Shown here in pieces: positions 8,550-16,970 of a stretch of DNA of 64,000 nucleotides. Source of the stretch: Eubacteriales bacterium (GTDB taxonomy: Bacteria; Bacillota; Clostridia; Lachnospirales; Lachnospiraceae); NCBI GenBank assembly GCA_030536555.1, contig JAUNPU010000011.1:1-64000 (forward strand). The letters run 5' to 3'. Below the pieces are notes generated by a model. The model was not told where the DNA came from and did not search any database. It saw nothing but the letters and a program-made list of their open reading frames with translations. The translations under genes and the position numbers were made by a program. The stretch's first letter is position 1. The number at the start of each line of letters is the position of its first letter.

Positions 8550-9644
8550 ATGGCAAATTTAAAGATTATCGAGGATTTATCCAATGCCTTCGGACCCAGC
8601 GGATTCGAGGAGGAAGTGGTGAAGGTGGTTCAGAAGCACTGCGAAGGTCTGAACCTGAGAAATGATGCGATGCACAATGTATACGCAACCATGCCGGATG
8701 CCAGAGGCGACCGCCCGGTATTTATGCTGGACGCTCACACGGATGAGTGCGGATTTATGGTGCAGAATATTGAGGACAACGGTCTCTTAAGCATCATCAT
8801 GCTGGGAGGCTTTCACCTGACCAGCCTTCCGGCTCATACGGTCATCATCCGCAACAGCAGGGGGGAGAAGATTCGCGGTATCATCACCTCCAAGCCGGTG
8901 CATTTCCTCACTGCGGCACAGAAGGCGGAGAATTCTCTGACCATCGAGGAGCTGAAGGTGGATGTAGGCGCCTGCAGCAGACAGGAAGTGGAGGAGGAGT
9001 ACGGCATCCGCGTGGGCGATCCCATGATGCCGGAGGTGACCTTCTCCTACGACGAGAAGCACGAGGTATGCTTCGGCAAGGCATTTGACAACCGGATGGG
9101 CTGCATGTGCATCATCGAGACCATGCAGGCGCTGAAGGCGGAGACCGATAAGCTGGCAGTGGATGTGGTCGGCGCGTTTGCGGCTCAGGAGGAAGTGGGC
9201 ATGCGCGGCGCGACGGTGACCGCTCAGCAGGTGAAGCCGGATCTGGCAATCGTGTTCGAGGGCTCTCCGGCAGATGACTTCTACTACCGCACCGGCGTGG
9301 CGCAGGGCTGCATGCACAAGGGTGTTCAGATCCGCCACATGGACAACAGCTATGTTGCCAATCCGGTATTTATGCAGTACGCTCACGAGATCGCCGAAAA
9401 GTACGGCATCAAGTGTCAGGATACGGTCCGCCGCGGCGGCAGCACCAACGCAGGCAAGATCAGCCTGACCAACCAGGCGGTGCCGGTGCTGGTACTGGGC
9501 ATCCCGTCCCGCTACGTGCACAGTCACTACAATTTCTGCGCGAAGGAGGACATTGAGGCGACCATCCGCATGGCAGTGGAGGTCATCCGCGGCTTAAATG
9601 ACGAGAAGATCCGCCACATCCTGCGTCAGGATATTCTGGACTGA
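8550..9644 (+). CDS. M42 family metallo-aminopeptidase
   Basis: A 364-residue cytosolic aminopeptidase of family M42 (FrvX/glutamyl-aminopeptidase/endoglucanase-M type). Metal and catalytic residues are recognisable: His63 and Asp65 in 'DAHTDE', Asp180 in 'AFDNR', the Glu214-Glu215 pair in 'AAQEEVGMRGA', 'FEGSPADD', and a C-terminal His in 'SRYVHSHYNF'. These enzymes form hollow tetrahedral dodecamers that degrade short peptides. It is the last gene of the operon (45-base gap, AGGAGATATA ribosome site) and would complete hydrolysis of imported peptides after the M55 enzyme removes D-residues. Confidence 0.88.
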   Translation: MANLKIIEDLSNAFGPSGFEEEVVKVVQKHCEGLNLRNDAMHNVYATMPDARGDRPVFMLDAHTDECGFMVQNIEDNGLLSIIMLGGFHLTSLPAHTVIIRNSRGEKIRGIITSKPVHFLTAAQKAENSLTIEELKVDVGACSRQEVEEEYGIRVGDPMMPEVTFSYDEKHEVCFGKAFDNRMGCMCIIETMQALKAETDKLAVDVVGAFAAQEEVGMRGATVTAQQVKPDLAIVFEGSPADDFYYRTGVAQGCMHKGVQIRHMDNSYVANPVFMQYAHEIAEKYGIKCQDTVRRGGSTNAGKISLTNQAVPVLVLGIPSRYVHSHYNFCAKEDIEATIRMAVEVIRGLNDEKIRHILRQDILD

Positions 9645-9733
9645 ACCGGAAAAACAGCAAAAATATCCGAAAAATAGCGGATTTTGAAAAATCTTTTTAT
9701 TCTGACAAAAAGACATAATAGTTCTACAATTTG

Positions 9734-9795
9734 AAGAACGATGGTTTGAAGTTGAATAATTATGCATTTTTTCGGCTTCACTGTCGTTCTTTATT
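9734..9795 (+). terminator. Possible terminator of the peptide operon
   Basis: AAGAACGA (9734-9741) pairs with TCGTTCTT (9784-9791), with an inner GAAG/CTTC pairing, followed by TTATTAATTT. The stem is long-looped, so this is only a reasonable candidate in the 289-base gap. Confidence 0.4.
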
Positions 9796-9870
9796 AATTT
9801 ATCACTCTGAAGTGTACAATTTGACGGCATAAAGAAAATATAAAATCCGCCATATACGGACAATTGTAAC

Positions 9871-9899
9871 TGGACAAAATACGTTTTCACTGCTATAAT
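9871..9899 (+). promoter_or_regulatory. Promoter of the DUF3798 transporter operon
   Basis: TGGACA (9871-9876), 17-base spacer, TATAAT (9894-9899) with an extended TG at 9891. It is a strong consensus promoter 35 bases upstream of the lipoprotein start. Confidence 0.75.
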
Positions 9900-9933
9900 T
9901 GTAACAATCTTTAAAAAAGAGGAGGAGAAAGAA

Positions 9934-11166
9934 ATGAAAAGACGTTTACTGAGTTTGACCCTGGCAGCAACCATGGCATTATCGCTGGCAGGATGCCGCG
10001 GAGCAGAGCCTGCACCGACCACGGCAGCACCAACTGAGGCAGCTACCACCGCCGCAGCAGCAGAAGGGGAAACTACTGCAGCAGCAGAAGAGGCAGCTCC
10101 GGCTGAGGACTTCAAGATCGGTATTATTACCGGTACCGCTTCCCAGGGTGATGAGGAGATTACCCAGGCGAACAAGATGAAAGAGAAATACGGCGATATG
10201 ATCGTTACCTCTACCTACCCGGACAACTTCACCACTGAGACCGAGACCCTGATCTCCAACGCAGTGGCTATGGCTTCTGATCCGGCAGTGAAGGCTATCG
10301 TATGGTGCCAGGCAGTTCCGGGTACCGCAGCAGCAATCGACAAGGTTCGTGAGACCCGTCCGGACATGATCTTCATCGCAGGTACTCCTGGTGAGGATCC
10401 GGGCGTTATCAACCCGAAGGCAGATATCGTACTTCAGGTGGATGAGCCAGGTTGTGGTATTGTGATTCCGCCGCAGGCTAAGAAGCAGGGCGCGAAGACC
10501 ATGATTCACTATTCCTTCCCGCGTCACATGAGCTACGCGCTGATCGTTGCACGTCACGAGAATCTGAAGAAGTACTGTGCAGAGAACGGCATCGAGCTGG
10601 TTGACGTAACCGCTCCGGACCCGACCGGCGACTCCGGTATCACCGGTGCACAGCAGTTCATCCTTGAGGATGTTCCGCGTCAGATCGAGAAGTACGGCAA
10701 AGACACTGTATTCTTCACCACCAACTGTGGTATGCAGGAGCCGCTGATCCGTTCCGTATTCGAGAACGGCGCAATCTACTCCTTACAGTGCTGCCCGTCT
10801 CCGTTCCACGCATTCCCGGCAGCTCTGAACATCGATATGGCTGGCCACGAGGCAGACGTTGCTTACATGATGGAGCAGTTACAGGCTAAGGTTGACGAGG
10901 CTGGCATGAACGGCCGTGTATCTACCTGGGGCGTTCCGTGCAACATGCTGTTCGTAAACGCAGGTGTTGAGTATGCGAAGAAGGTTCTGGAAGGCAAGAC
11001 CAACGGTGTTGTTCTGGATGATGCAGTTCTGCGTGAGACTCTTCAGGAGTGCGCGAAGCAGTACGATCCGAATGCCAACATGACCATCGACTACTACAAG
11101 GATGATCAGGGCAATGCAAAAGACAACCACTATCTGGTAATGTCTGACTTCGTTACCTTCGAGTAA
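9934..11166 (+). CDS. DUF3798 lipoprotein, probable ABC substrate-binding protein
   Basis: A 410-residue lipoprotein (lipobox L-A-G-C, Cys21) with a Thr/Ala/Glu linker to residue 55. The remainder matches my recollection of DUF3798 proteins: 'FKIGIITGTASQGDEEI', alternating strand/helix segments, and motifs such as 'FFTTNCGMQEPLIRSVFENGA'. It looks like a two-lobed periplasmic-binding fold similar to BMP/sugar receptors. It is followed by a sugar/nucleoside-type ATPase and two matching permeases, and no other receptor is in the operon, so it is very likely the receptor of that transporter. The ligand is unknown. AGGAGGAG lies 7 bases before the ATG. Confidence 0.8.
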   Translation: MKRRLLSLTLAATMALSLAGCRGAEPAPTTAAPTEAATTAAAAEGETTAAAEEAAPAEDFKIGIITGTASQGDEEITQANKMKEKYGDMIVTSTYPDNFTTETETLISNAVAMASDPAVKAIVWCQAVPGTAAAIDKVRETRPDMIFIAGTPGEDPGVINPKADIVLQVDEPGCGIVIPPQAKKQGAKTMIHYSFPRHMSYALIVARHENLKKYCAENGIELVDVTAPDPTGDSGITGAQQFILEDVPRQIEKYGKDTVFFTTNCGMQEPLIRSVFENGAIYSLQCCPSPFHAFPAALNIDMAGHEADVAYMMEQLQAKVDEAGMNGRVSTWGVPCNMLFVNAGVEYAKKVLEGKTNGVVLDDAVLRETLQECAKQYDPNANMTIDYYKDDQGNAKDNHYLVMSDFVTFE

Positions 11167-11280
11167 GAAGTATGATCTGAGGGCTGAGGTTTCAGCCGAG
11201 TAAGAGCGATGACCCGGGGCTGAGGTTTCAGTCTCCGGGTGTTGATAAGATCCGGCTGGAGACAGCGGATCGACTGGTTC

Positions 11281-11347
11281 AGGGTTTCGCCAACTGGCGT
11301 CTTTCGGGACTGCATGGTTGGCGAAACCTTTTTCCGGTTTTTTTGGC
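11281..11347 (+). terminator. Intra-operon terminator after the receptor gene
   Basis: AGGGTTTCGCCAAC (11281-11294) pairs with GTTGGCGAAACCTT (11317-11330), followed by TTT and then a second T-run (CCGGTTTTTTT). It sits between receptor and ATPase, the same arrangement as in the peptide operon upstream. Confidence 0.8.
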
Positions 11348-11433
11348 AGAGTTATATCTGCCATGGTTTCAGGTTATATCAGATTCAAAAGTTGATTACA
11401 GTACACAGGAAACATGAGAAAGAGGTTGGAACT

Positions 11434-13047
11434 TTGGAAAAGAAGAATGAAACTTATGTCCTTAAGATGGACAACATTGCCAAAGAATATTCCGGCAACC
11501 GGGTGTTAAAAGGCGTAAACCTGCATATCCGCCCAGGCGAGATTCATGCGCTGATGGGAGAGAACGGCGCCGGCAAGTCCACGTTGATGAACATTCTGTT
11601 CGGTATGCCGGTGATTCACAATACCGGTGGCTACGAGGGAACCATTGAAGTGGATGGGAAGCAGGTCCAGATCGATACCCCGCTGAAAGCGATGGAGCTT
11701 GGTATCGGTATGGTGCATCAGGAATTTATGCTGATTCCGGGATTCAGCGTAACAGAGAATATCAAGGTTGGTCGAGAACTCAGTAACCCGAACCTGGTGA
11801 GCCGCCTGTTCGGTCGTTCCATGGAGAATCTGGACGTGGAGGCAATGGAGCGGGATGCGAGAAAGGCACTGAACACCATCGGTCTGAAGATCGAGGAGTA
11901 TGTAAAGGTAGCGGGACTTCCGGTAGGCTACATGCAGTTTATCGAGATCGCCCGTGAGTTGGACAAGACCGGAATCCGAATTCTGGTATTTGACGAGCCG
12001 ACTGCGGTACTGACCGAGTCGGAGGCAGAAAGACTGCTTGAGGCAATGCGTGTCATTTCCGCACAGGGCATTGCAATCATTTTCATTACCCACAGACTGG
12101 ATGAGGTAATGGCCGTGGCAGATGGCATGACCATCCTGCGTGACGGTGAGTTTGTAGCAAGAAAAGAAATCAAAGATACAAATGTGGCTGAGATAGCAGA
12201 GCTTATGATTGGCCGTAAGGTGGAGAAGCTGGTAGACAACACCGCCGAGGACAATCGTAATATCAGCGATCAGGATATCGCTGTAAGCTTAAGAGATTAT
12301 AGAGTAGAGATGCCGGGCGAGATGGTAAAAGGCATTGACTTGGACATCCGCAAGGGCGAGATCTTCGGTATCGGCGGTCTGGCAGGACAGGGCAAGCTGG
12401 GTATCCCCAACGGTATCATGGGTCTGTACAAGGCAGAGGGCGAAGTGAAGATCAACGGCAAGGTGCTGAACTTAGAGAAGCTGGGTGACGCTCTTGACCA
12501 CAAGGTTGCCTTCGTGTCTGAGGACCGTAAGGGCGTGGGTCTGCTGCTTGACGAGAGCATTGAGCAGAATATCATTTTCTCTGCCATGCAGACCAACAAC
12601 CGTTTCTTAAAGAAGGTGGCATGGATGCAGCTGTACGATGCAGCGGCAGCCAAGGCTCATGCAGAGGAGATGGTGAAGACCCTGGATATCCGCTGTACGG
12701 GCATCAGACAGGCAGCAGGCAGCTTATCCGGCGGTAACCAGCAGAAGGTCTGCCTGGCGCGGGCGCTGACCCTGGAGCCGGACATTCTGTTCGTATCCGA
12801 GCCGACCCGTGGTATCGATATCGGTGCGAAGAAGCTGGTGCTTGAGTACCTGACCAAGTTAAATCGCGAGCAGGGCATGACGGTCATCGTGGTGTCCTCC
12901 GAGCTTGTGGAGCTGCGCTCCATATCTGACCGCATTGCCATCATTTCCGATGGTAAGCTGTCATGTATTCTGAATCCGGATGATTCTGATGCGGACTTCG
13001 GTCTGGCGATGTCCGGTGCAAAGATGGGAGGAAAGAAAGATGCGTGA
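11434..13047 (+). CDS. Sugar/nucleoside-type ABC transporter ATPase (two domains)
   Basis: A 537-residue tandem ATPase of the RbsA/MglA/YufO type. Domain 1 has Walker A GENGAGKS (residues 42-49), Walker B 'LVFDEPTAVL' and 'ITHRLDE'. Domain 2 has the usual degenerate P-loop ('GLAGQGKLG'), signature LSGGNQQK and 'VSEPTRGIDIGAKK'. The start is set at TTG 11434, with AAAGAGG about 8 bases upstream, because longer in-frame ATG options begin inside the terminator hairpin and add non-homologous residues. It powers import by the two permeases, the first of which overlaps its stop codon by 8 bases. Confidence 0.88.
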   Translation: MEKKNETYVLKMDNIAKEYSGNRVLKGVNLHIRPGEIHALMGENGAGKSTLMNILFGMPVIHNTGGYEGTIEVDGKQVQIDTPLKAMELGIGMVHQEFMLIPGFSVTENIKVGRELSNPNLVSRLFGRSMENLDVEAMERDARKALNTIGLKIEEYVKVAGLPVGYMQFIEIARELDKTGIRILVFDEPTAVLTESEAERLLEAMRVISAQGIAIIFITHRLDEVMAVADGMTILRDGEFVARKEIKDTNVAEIAELMIGRKVEKLVDNTAEDNRNISDQDIAVSLRDYRVEMPGEMVKGIDLDIRKGEIFGIGGLAGQGKLGIPNGIMGLYKAEGEVKINGKVLNLEKLGDALDHKVAFVSEDRKGVGLLLDESIEQNIIFSAMQTNNRFLKKVAWMQLYDAAAAKAHAEEMVKTLDIRCTGIRQAAGSLSGGNQQKVCLARALTLEPDILFVSEPTRGIDIGAKKLVLEYLTKLNREQGMTVIVVSSELVELRSISDRIAIISDGKLSCILNPDDSDADFGLAMSGAKMGGKKDA

Positions 13048-14131
13048 TTCATTCAATGGTTTAGTTAAGAAGTTTGGTCTGCCGCGTATCATTATTGTAT
13101 CCTTCTTCCTGATTCTGGTAGCAGCGGCATTTGGATTTCAGATGAATATGGCGCAGTTTTTAGGTGACATCCTGCGCCGCTGGGGTATGTTCGGTATCCT
13201 GGCACTGGCAATGGTTCCGGCGGTTCAGTGCGGTATCGGTCTGAACTTCGGTATTTCCATGGGTATTGTAGGCGGTCTGCTGGGCGGTCTGATCGTAGTT
13301 GAGATGAACCTGGCGCAGAATCCGGCACTGGTTGCCATTCACCCGCTGTTTGCCATGTGGGTGGCAGTTCTGCTGGCAATCGTCATCGGCGTGGTGCTGG
13401 CGACCGGCATCGGTTACCTGTACGGACAGCTGCTGAACCGGGTAAAAGGTTCTGAGATGACCGTTACCACCTATGTGGGATTCTCCATCATTGCATTTAT
13501 GAACATGATGTGGATGATGCTTCCCTTCAAAAATGGTGAGCTGATCTGGCCGAACGCCGGTAAGGGCCTTCGTAATACCATTTCCCTGGCGTCCTCCTTC
13601 AGTGAGGTTATGAACAACACCCTGTCCTTCACCATCGCAGGTGTGAAGATTCCGACAGGTCTGCTGCTGTTCTTCTTCTTCATGTGCTTCCTGGTATGGG
13701 TGTTCATGCGCTCTAAGACCGGTATTGCCATGAGTGCGGCAGGTGCGAACCCGATGTTTGCCAAGGCTTCCGGTATCAACGTCAACAAGATGCGTCTGGT
13801 AGGAACCACCCTTTCCACCGTGCTGGCGGCAGTCGGCATCCTGGTGTATGCACAGGGCTACGGCTTCATGCAGCTTTACAATGGACCGATGATGCTGGGC
13901 TTCACTTCCGTGGCAGCGGTTCTGATCGGCGGCGCTACCCCGAAGCGGGCGGGCATCGTCCATGTACTGGTGGGTACGTTCCTGTTCCAGGGTATTCTGA
14001 CGCTGGGACTTCCGGTTGTAAACCATATTATCCCGGAGAGCAACTTATCCGAGGTTATGCGTATGATTATCTCCAATGGTATCATTATCTACGCAATGAG
14101 TCAGACAAAAGGAGGCAGCGGACGTGAATAA
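13040..14131 (+). CDS. ABC transporter permease 1 (BPD_transp_2 type)
   Basis: A 363-residue integral membrane protein of the branched-chain amino acid/sugar permease superfamily (RbsC/YufP-like). About eight to ten hydrophobic segments are visible, with the conserved 'GLNFGISMGIVGGLLGG' membrane block and the 'AAGANPMFAKASGINVNKMRLVGT' cytoplasmic loop. It starts at the ATG following GGGAGG (13026-13031), overlapping the ATPase gene by 8 bases, and is overlapped by the next permease by 8 bases, so translation is coupled. Confidence 0.85.
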   Translation: MRDSFNGLVKKFGLPRIIIVSFFLILVAAAFGFQMNMAQFLGDILRRWGMFGILALAMVPAVQCGIGLNFGISMGIVGGLLGGLIVVEMNLAQNPALVAIHPLFAMWVAVLLAIVIGVVLATGIGYLYGQLLNRVKGSEMTVTTYVGFSIIAFMNMMWMMLPFKNGELIWPNAGKGLRNTISLASSFSEVMNNTLSFTIAGVKIPTGLLLFFFFMCFLVWVFMRSKTGIAMSAAGANPMFAKASGINVNKMRLVGTTLSTVLAAVGILVYAQGYGFMQLYNGPMMLGFTSVAAVLIGGATPKRAGIVHVLVGTFLFQGILTLGLPVVNHIIPESNLSEVMRMIISNGIIIYAMSQTKGGSGRE

Positions 14132-15608
14132 GAGAAGATTAACAGATATTTTACTGAAAAATATGGTTGTGATCATGTTCGTCATCCTGTGTGTGGGAGC
14201 GACGATCGCATCCAAACAGCCCCTGACCTTCGTAATTCCGGAGCTGTTCACCCGTATCGCCCGGAACTCCTTTATCGTACTTGCCCTGATCATCCCGGTT
14301 ATCGCCGGTATGGGTCTGAACTTCGGTATCGTCATCGGTGCCATGGCAGCGCAGATCGCACTGTTTCTGACCACGTACTGGGGCTTCACCGGTATCAGCG
14401 GCTTCCTGGCAACGGTTGCGCTGGCAACTCCGCTGGCTGCCTTCTTCGGCTTCCTGGTAGGTAAGCTGTTCAACCAGATGAAGGGCAGCGAAATGATCGG
14501 TGGTCTGGTGCTGGGTTACTTTGCAGAGGGCTTCTATCAGCTGATCTTCCTGTTCATTTTCGGCGGTGTGATCAAGCTGAACAACCCGACCCTGATGATC
14601 GCAACGGGCGTCGGTGTTAAGAATACCATTGACTTGAAGGATACGGTCAAGTACGCACTGGATACGGTGCCGATGCTGACCATCCTTGAGATCGGCTTCT
14701 ATGTAGTGGTGATCGGTCTGATCTGCTCCGCCCTGTTCAAGATGGCGAAGAAGCAGACTGTGAACTGGAAGAATACAGGACTGGGTCTGGTGGCTGCTGT
14801 GGCTGTCTATGCACTGACCTTCATCGGACCGGTGGAGCAGTTTTTGGCGGCTGACCGTCTGCTGCTGCTGTACGCAGTGGAGCTGTGGTGCCTGTACATG
14901 ATCCTTGCACCGGTATTCCGCTTTATCAAGTGGAAGATGGAGCTGAAGAAGCACGCAGGCGAGGAGCTTGGCTCCCGCAGACAGTTCGATAAGCAGAAGG
15001 CAATCGCAAGCGTTGTGGCTGCTGTGATCGTCTATGCACTGACCTATGTACCGACTCTGTACAAGGTGCTGCTGGCTGTTAAGCTTCCGGTTATGACCTA
15101 CCTGTGCATCGGCGCACTGTGCGTATTTAACAACGTGCTGATGAAGACCAGACTGGGGCAGAACATGAGAACCGTAGGCCAGAGCCGTACCGTAGCCAAT
15201 GCAGCCGGTATCGACGTGGACAAGACCCGTATCATCGCCATGATCTTCTCCACCGTCCTGGCAAGCTGGGGACAGCTGATCTTCCTGCAGAACGTGGGAA
15301 CCCTGTCCACCTACGGCGCTCACACCCAGGTGGGTCAGTTCGCCATCGCAGCGCTGCTTGTCGGCGGTGCATCCGTACAGAAGGCGACCAACAGGCAGGC
15401 ACTGCTTGGTATCGTCCTGTTCCACACCCTGTTCATCGTATCCCCGCTGGCCGGCAAAGAGCTGTTCGGCGACCCGGTTATCGGTGAGTACTTCCGTGTA
15501 TTCGTGTCCTACGGCGTCATCGCCATGGCACTGGCTATGCATGCATGGAAGAAGCCGGTGAAGGCGAAGGATGAGAAGAACGGAAAAGAGGCGGCGCAGG
15601 CGACCTGA
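14124..15608 (+). CDS. ABC transporter permease 2 (BPD_transp_2 type, long)
   Basis: A 494-residue membrane protein starting at GTG 14124 behind AAGGAGG. It shares the 'GMGLNFGIVIGAMAAQ' segment with permease 1 and has the loop 'VGQSRTVANAAGIDVDKTRI'. It is about 130 residues longer than typical family members. The extra part, roughly residues 190-310, contains additional hydrophobic stretches and a charged loop ('KWKMELKKHAGEELGSRRQF'). It probably forms the channel with permease 1. It is the last gene of the operon; a Lys-rich tail follows the last membrane segment. Confidence 0.83.
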   Translation: MNKRRLTDILLKNMVVIMFVILCVGATIASKQPLTFVIPELFTRIARNSFIVLALIIPVIAGMGLNFGIVIGAMAAQIALFLTTYWGFTGISGFLATVALATPLAAFFGFLVGKLFNQMKGSEMIGGLVLGYFAEGFYQLIFLFIFGGVIKLNNPTLMIATGVGVKNTIDLKDTVKYALDTVPMLTILEIGFYVVVIGLICSALFKMAKKQTVNWKNTGLGLVAAVAVYALTFIGPVEQFLAADRLLLLYAVELWCLYMILAPVFRFIKWKMELKKHAGEELGSRRQFDKQKAIASVVAAVIVYALTYVPTLYKVLLAVKLPVMTYLCIGALCVFNNVLMKTRLGQNMRTVGQSRTVANAAGIDVDKTRIIAMIFSTVLASWGQLIFLQNVGTLSTYGAHTQVGQFAIAALLVGGASVQKATNRQALLGIVLFHTLFIVSPLAGKELFGDPVIGEYFRVFVSYGVIAMALAMHAWKKPVKAKDEKNGKEAAQAT

Positions 15609-15695
15609 TTCTCCTGAATGGGATAAGATGATGGGGCGCTGAAGCTGAGGCGACTTGAGATTGATTTGATAAGATGGATGAAGTGAATATGTTCG

Positions 15696-15745
15696 TTGCC
15701 CGAGAGGGCAATGGGGCGACAGCCGGACCGGAAGGTCCGGCTGTC
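15696..15745 (+). other. Two adjacent GNRA-capped hairpins after the permease gene
   Basis: TTGCCC-GAGA-GGGCAA (15696-15711) is followed by GACAGCCGGACC-GGAA-GGTCCGGCTGTC (15718-15745), a perfect 12-bp stem. Both loops are GNRA tetraloops. There is no T-run, so they are not standard intrinsic terminators; they may stabilise the 3' end of the operon mRNA. Confidence 0.6.
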
Positions 15746-15797
15746 GGCGGTTGTGGGAGGGGGTGAGATGGCGTTGGGCGGCGGTTGCTGTAGGGTG

Positions 15798-15975
15798 GTG
15801 GTTGAGGTGGCGCTGTGGGGTGGTTGTGAGGGCTGGGTAGTGGTTGAGGTGGCGCTGTGGGGCGGCTGTGGGGTGGTGCTGGGCGGCGGTTGCTGTGGGG
15901 TGTGTGGGTAGTGGTTGAGATGGCGCTGTGGGGCGGTTGTGGGGTGGTGGTAGTGGTTGAGGTGGCGCTGTGGGG
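15798..15975. repeat. G/T-rich imperfect tandem repeats
   Basis: Four copies of a 23-base core (GTGGTTGAGGTGGCGCTGTG plus GGG) start at 15798, 15840, 15911 and 15953 (steps 42, 71, 42). GGTTGTGGGG-type fillers lie between. The + strand is strongly G-rich and C-poor from about 15760 to 16030. Open frames across it are low-complexity and lack ribosome sites, so I regard it as non-coding. It forms the middle part of the 926-base gene-free stretch after the permease. Confidence 0.75.
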
Positions 15976-16044
15976 CGGTTGTGAGGTGGTGCTGGGCGGT
16001 GATATGGGGCAGTTGTGGGGGATGTGGTACCGTCGGGCAGTATT

Positions 16045-16309
16045 TTGGACAATTTTGAGCTGTTTTTCAAATAATTATCCAAAACGGGGCGGAGAGAGTG
16101 GGAAAAGAGGGGATTTCAGCCTTTTTTGGCATGCCTTTGGACAATTTTTTGCCAAACAGGCGGTTTCATGTCCAAAAAATCGAGATTTTTGGACATGGAT
16201 ACGTGTGTAGAGACCAAAATTGTCCAAAACAGGTGTATAAAGCTGATTTTTGATGGAAAAGCACTGGCGATTGGACAATAAATGCCTGAAAGTGGTCATA
16301 ATTGTCCAA
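16045..16309. repeat. Array of four TTGGACAATT palindromic units (copy B, inverted)
   Basis: Units at 16045-16082, 16137-16175, 16189-16227 and 16271-16309, each TTGGACAATT then its complement after 18-19 bases, with minor changes (TCATGTCCAA at 16166, TTGGACATGG at 16189, TTGGACAATA at 16271, AATTATCCAA at 16073). Gaps are 54, 13 and 43 bases, the mirror of copy A at 1420-1684 (44, 13, 54). Total length is 265 bp in both. The sequence between palindromes is only weakly similar when copy B is reverse-complemented. It lies between the transporter region and the HIT gene. Confidence 0.85.
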
Positions 16310-16427
16310 AATGAGCGGCAAAATGTATCCCATAGACTGGACACGCAAAACATGACTAATTTCCTAAAGATGAAGGAAGCCGAAGCGGATGGTGGAAAGC
16401 AAAACAACTCCGACATAATAGAAGTAC

Positions 16428-16456
16428 TTGCATGAGACCTTCATGTGGAGTAAAAT
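16428..16456 (+). promoter_or_regulatory. Promoter of the HIT gene
   Basis: TTGCAT (16428-16433), 17-base spacer, TAAAAT (16451-16456), about 80 bases upstream of the HIT start codon. Confidence 0.55.
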
Positions 16457-16534
16457 AGAATCAGGGTTTGAACCAAAAGCGAGAACACTGAACAATTTGA
16501 GATATTCCAAAAACTAAAAAGGAAGGTAAAGACA

Positions 16535-16954
16535 ATGAAAGATGTGAATTGCGCATATTGTATGCAGGGAGAACTGGTTGCAAAGTTTGCTTATCCGATC
16601 TGCAAGATGGATACCGGATTCTTATATGTATTTAAGGAGCAGAGCCATCCGGGACGTCTGATTCTGGCTCATGACAAGCATATCAGCGAGATGATCGAGC
16701 TGACTGACGAGGAGCGCAATGCATTCTTTGCAGATGTGGCAAAGGCGGCGAGAGCGATTCACAAAGTGTTCCATCCGAACAAGGTCAACTACGGAGCATA
16801 CGGCGATACCGGTTGTCATCTGCACATGCATCTGGTTCCGAAGTATGAGGGTGAATATGAGTGGGGCGGCACCTTCGAGATGAATCCGGGCAAAGTTGTG
16901 CTGAGCGACGCAGAGTTAGAGGAGATTGCAGAGAAGATTCGCCAGGCACTGTAA
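16535..16954 (+). CDS. HIT family protein (histidine triad nucleotide hydrolase)
   Basis: A 139-residue histidine-triad protein. The active-site triad H-L-H-M-H is at residues 95-99, and the N-terminal Cys6-x-x-Cys9 pair is common in a zinc-binding subgroup. Family members hydrolyse nucleoside phosphoramidates or dinucleoside polyphosphates in the cytosol. The start follows AAGGAAGG. It appears monocistronic: a promoter precedes it and repeats follow it. Confidence 0.88.
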   Translation: MKDVNCAYCMQGELVAKFAYPICKMDTGFLYVFKEQSHPGRLILAHDKHISEMIELTDEERNAFFADVAKAARAIHKVFHPNKVNYGAYGDTGCHLHMHLVPKYEGEYEWGGTFEMNPGKVVLSDAELEEIAEKIRQAL

Positions 16955-16970
16955 GATAGATAAAATTCGA

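Noticed and set aside
14151..16082. Minus-strand open frame of 643 codons rich in Pro/His/Gln
   Set aside because: It is the antisense of permease 2 continued into the G-rich repeat; no start signal and the codon pattern follows the real gene on the + strand.
15696..16210. Gly/Val/Trp-rich + strand frames in the G-rich repeat
   Set aside because: Low-complexity translation of a DNA repeat, no ribosome site, different frames overlap.
1420..16309. The two palindrome arrays as terminal inverted repeats of a classic transposon
   Set aside because: No transposase or integrase gene lies between them, and the sequence between palindromes is too diverged for recent transposition; kept as an open question in the finding.
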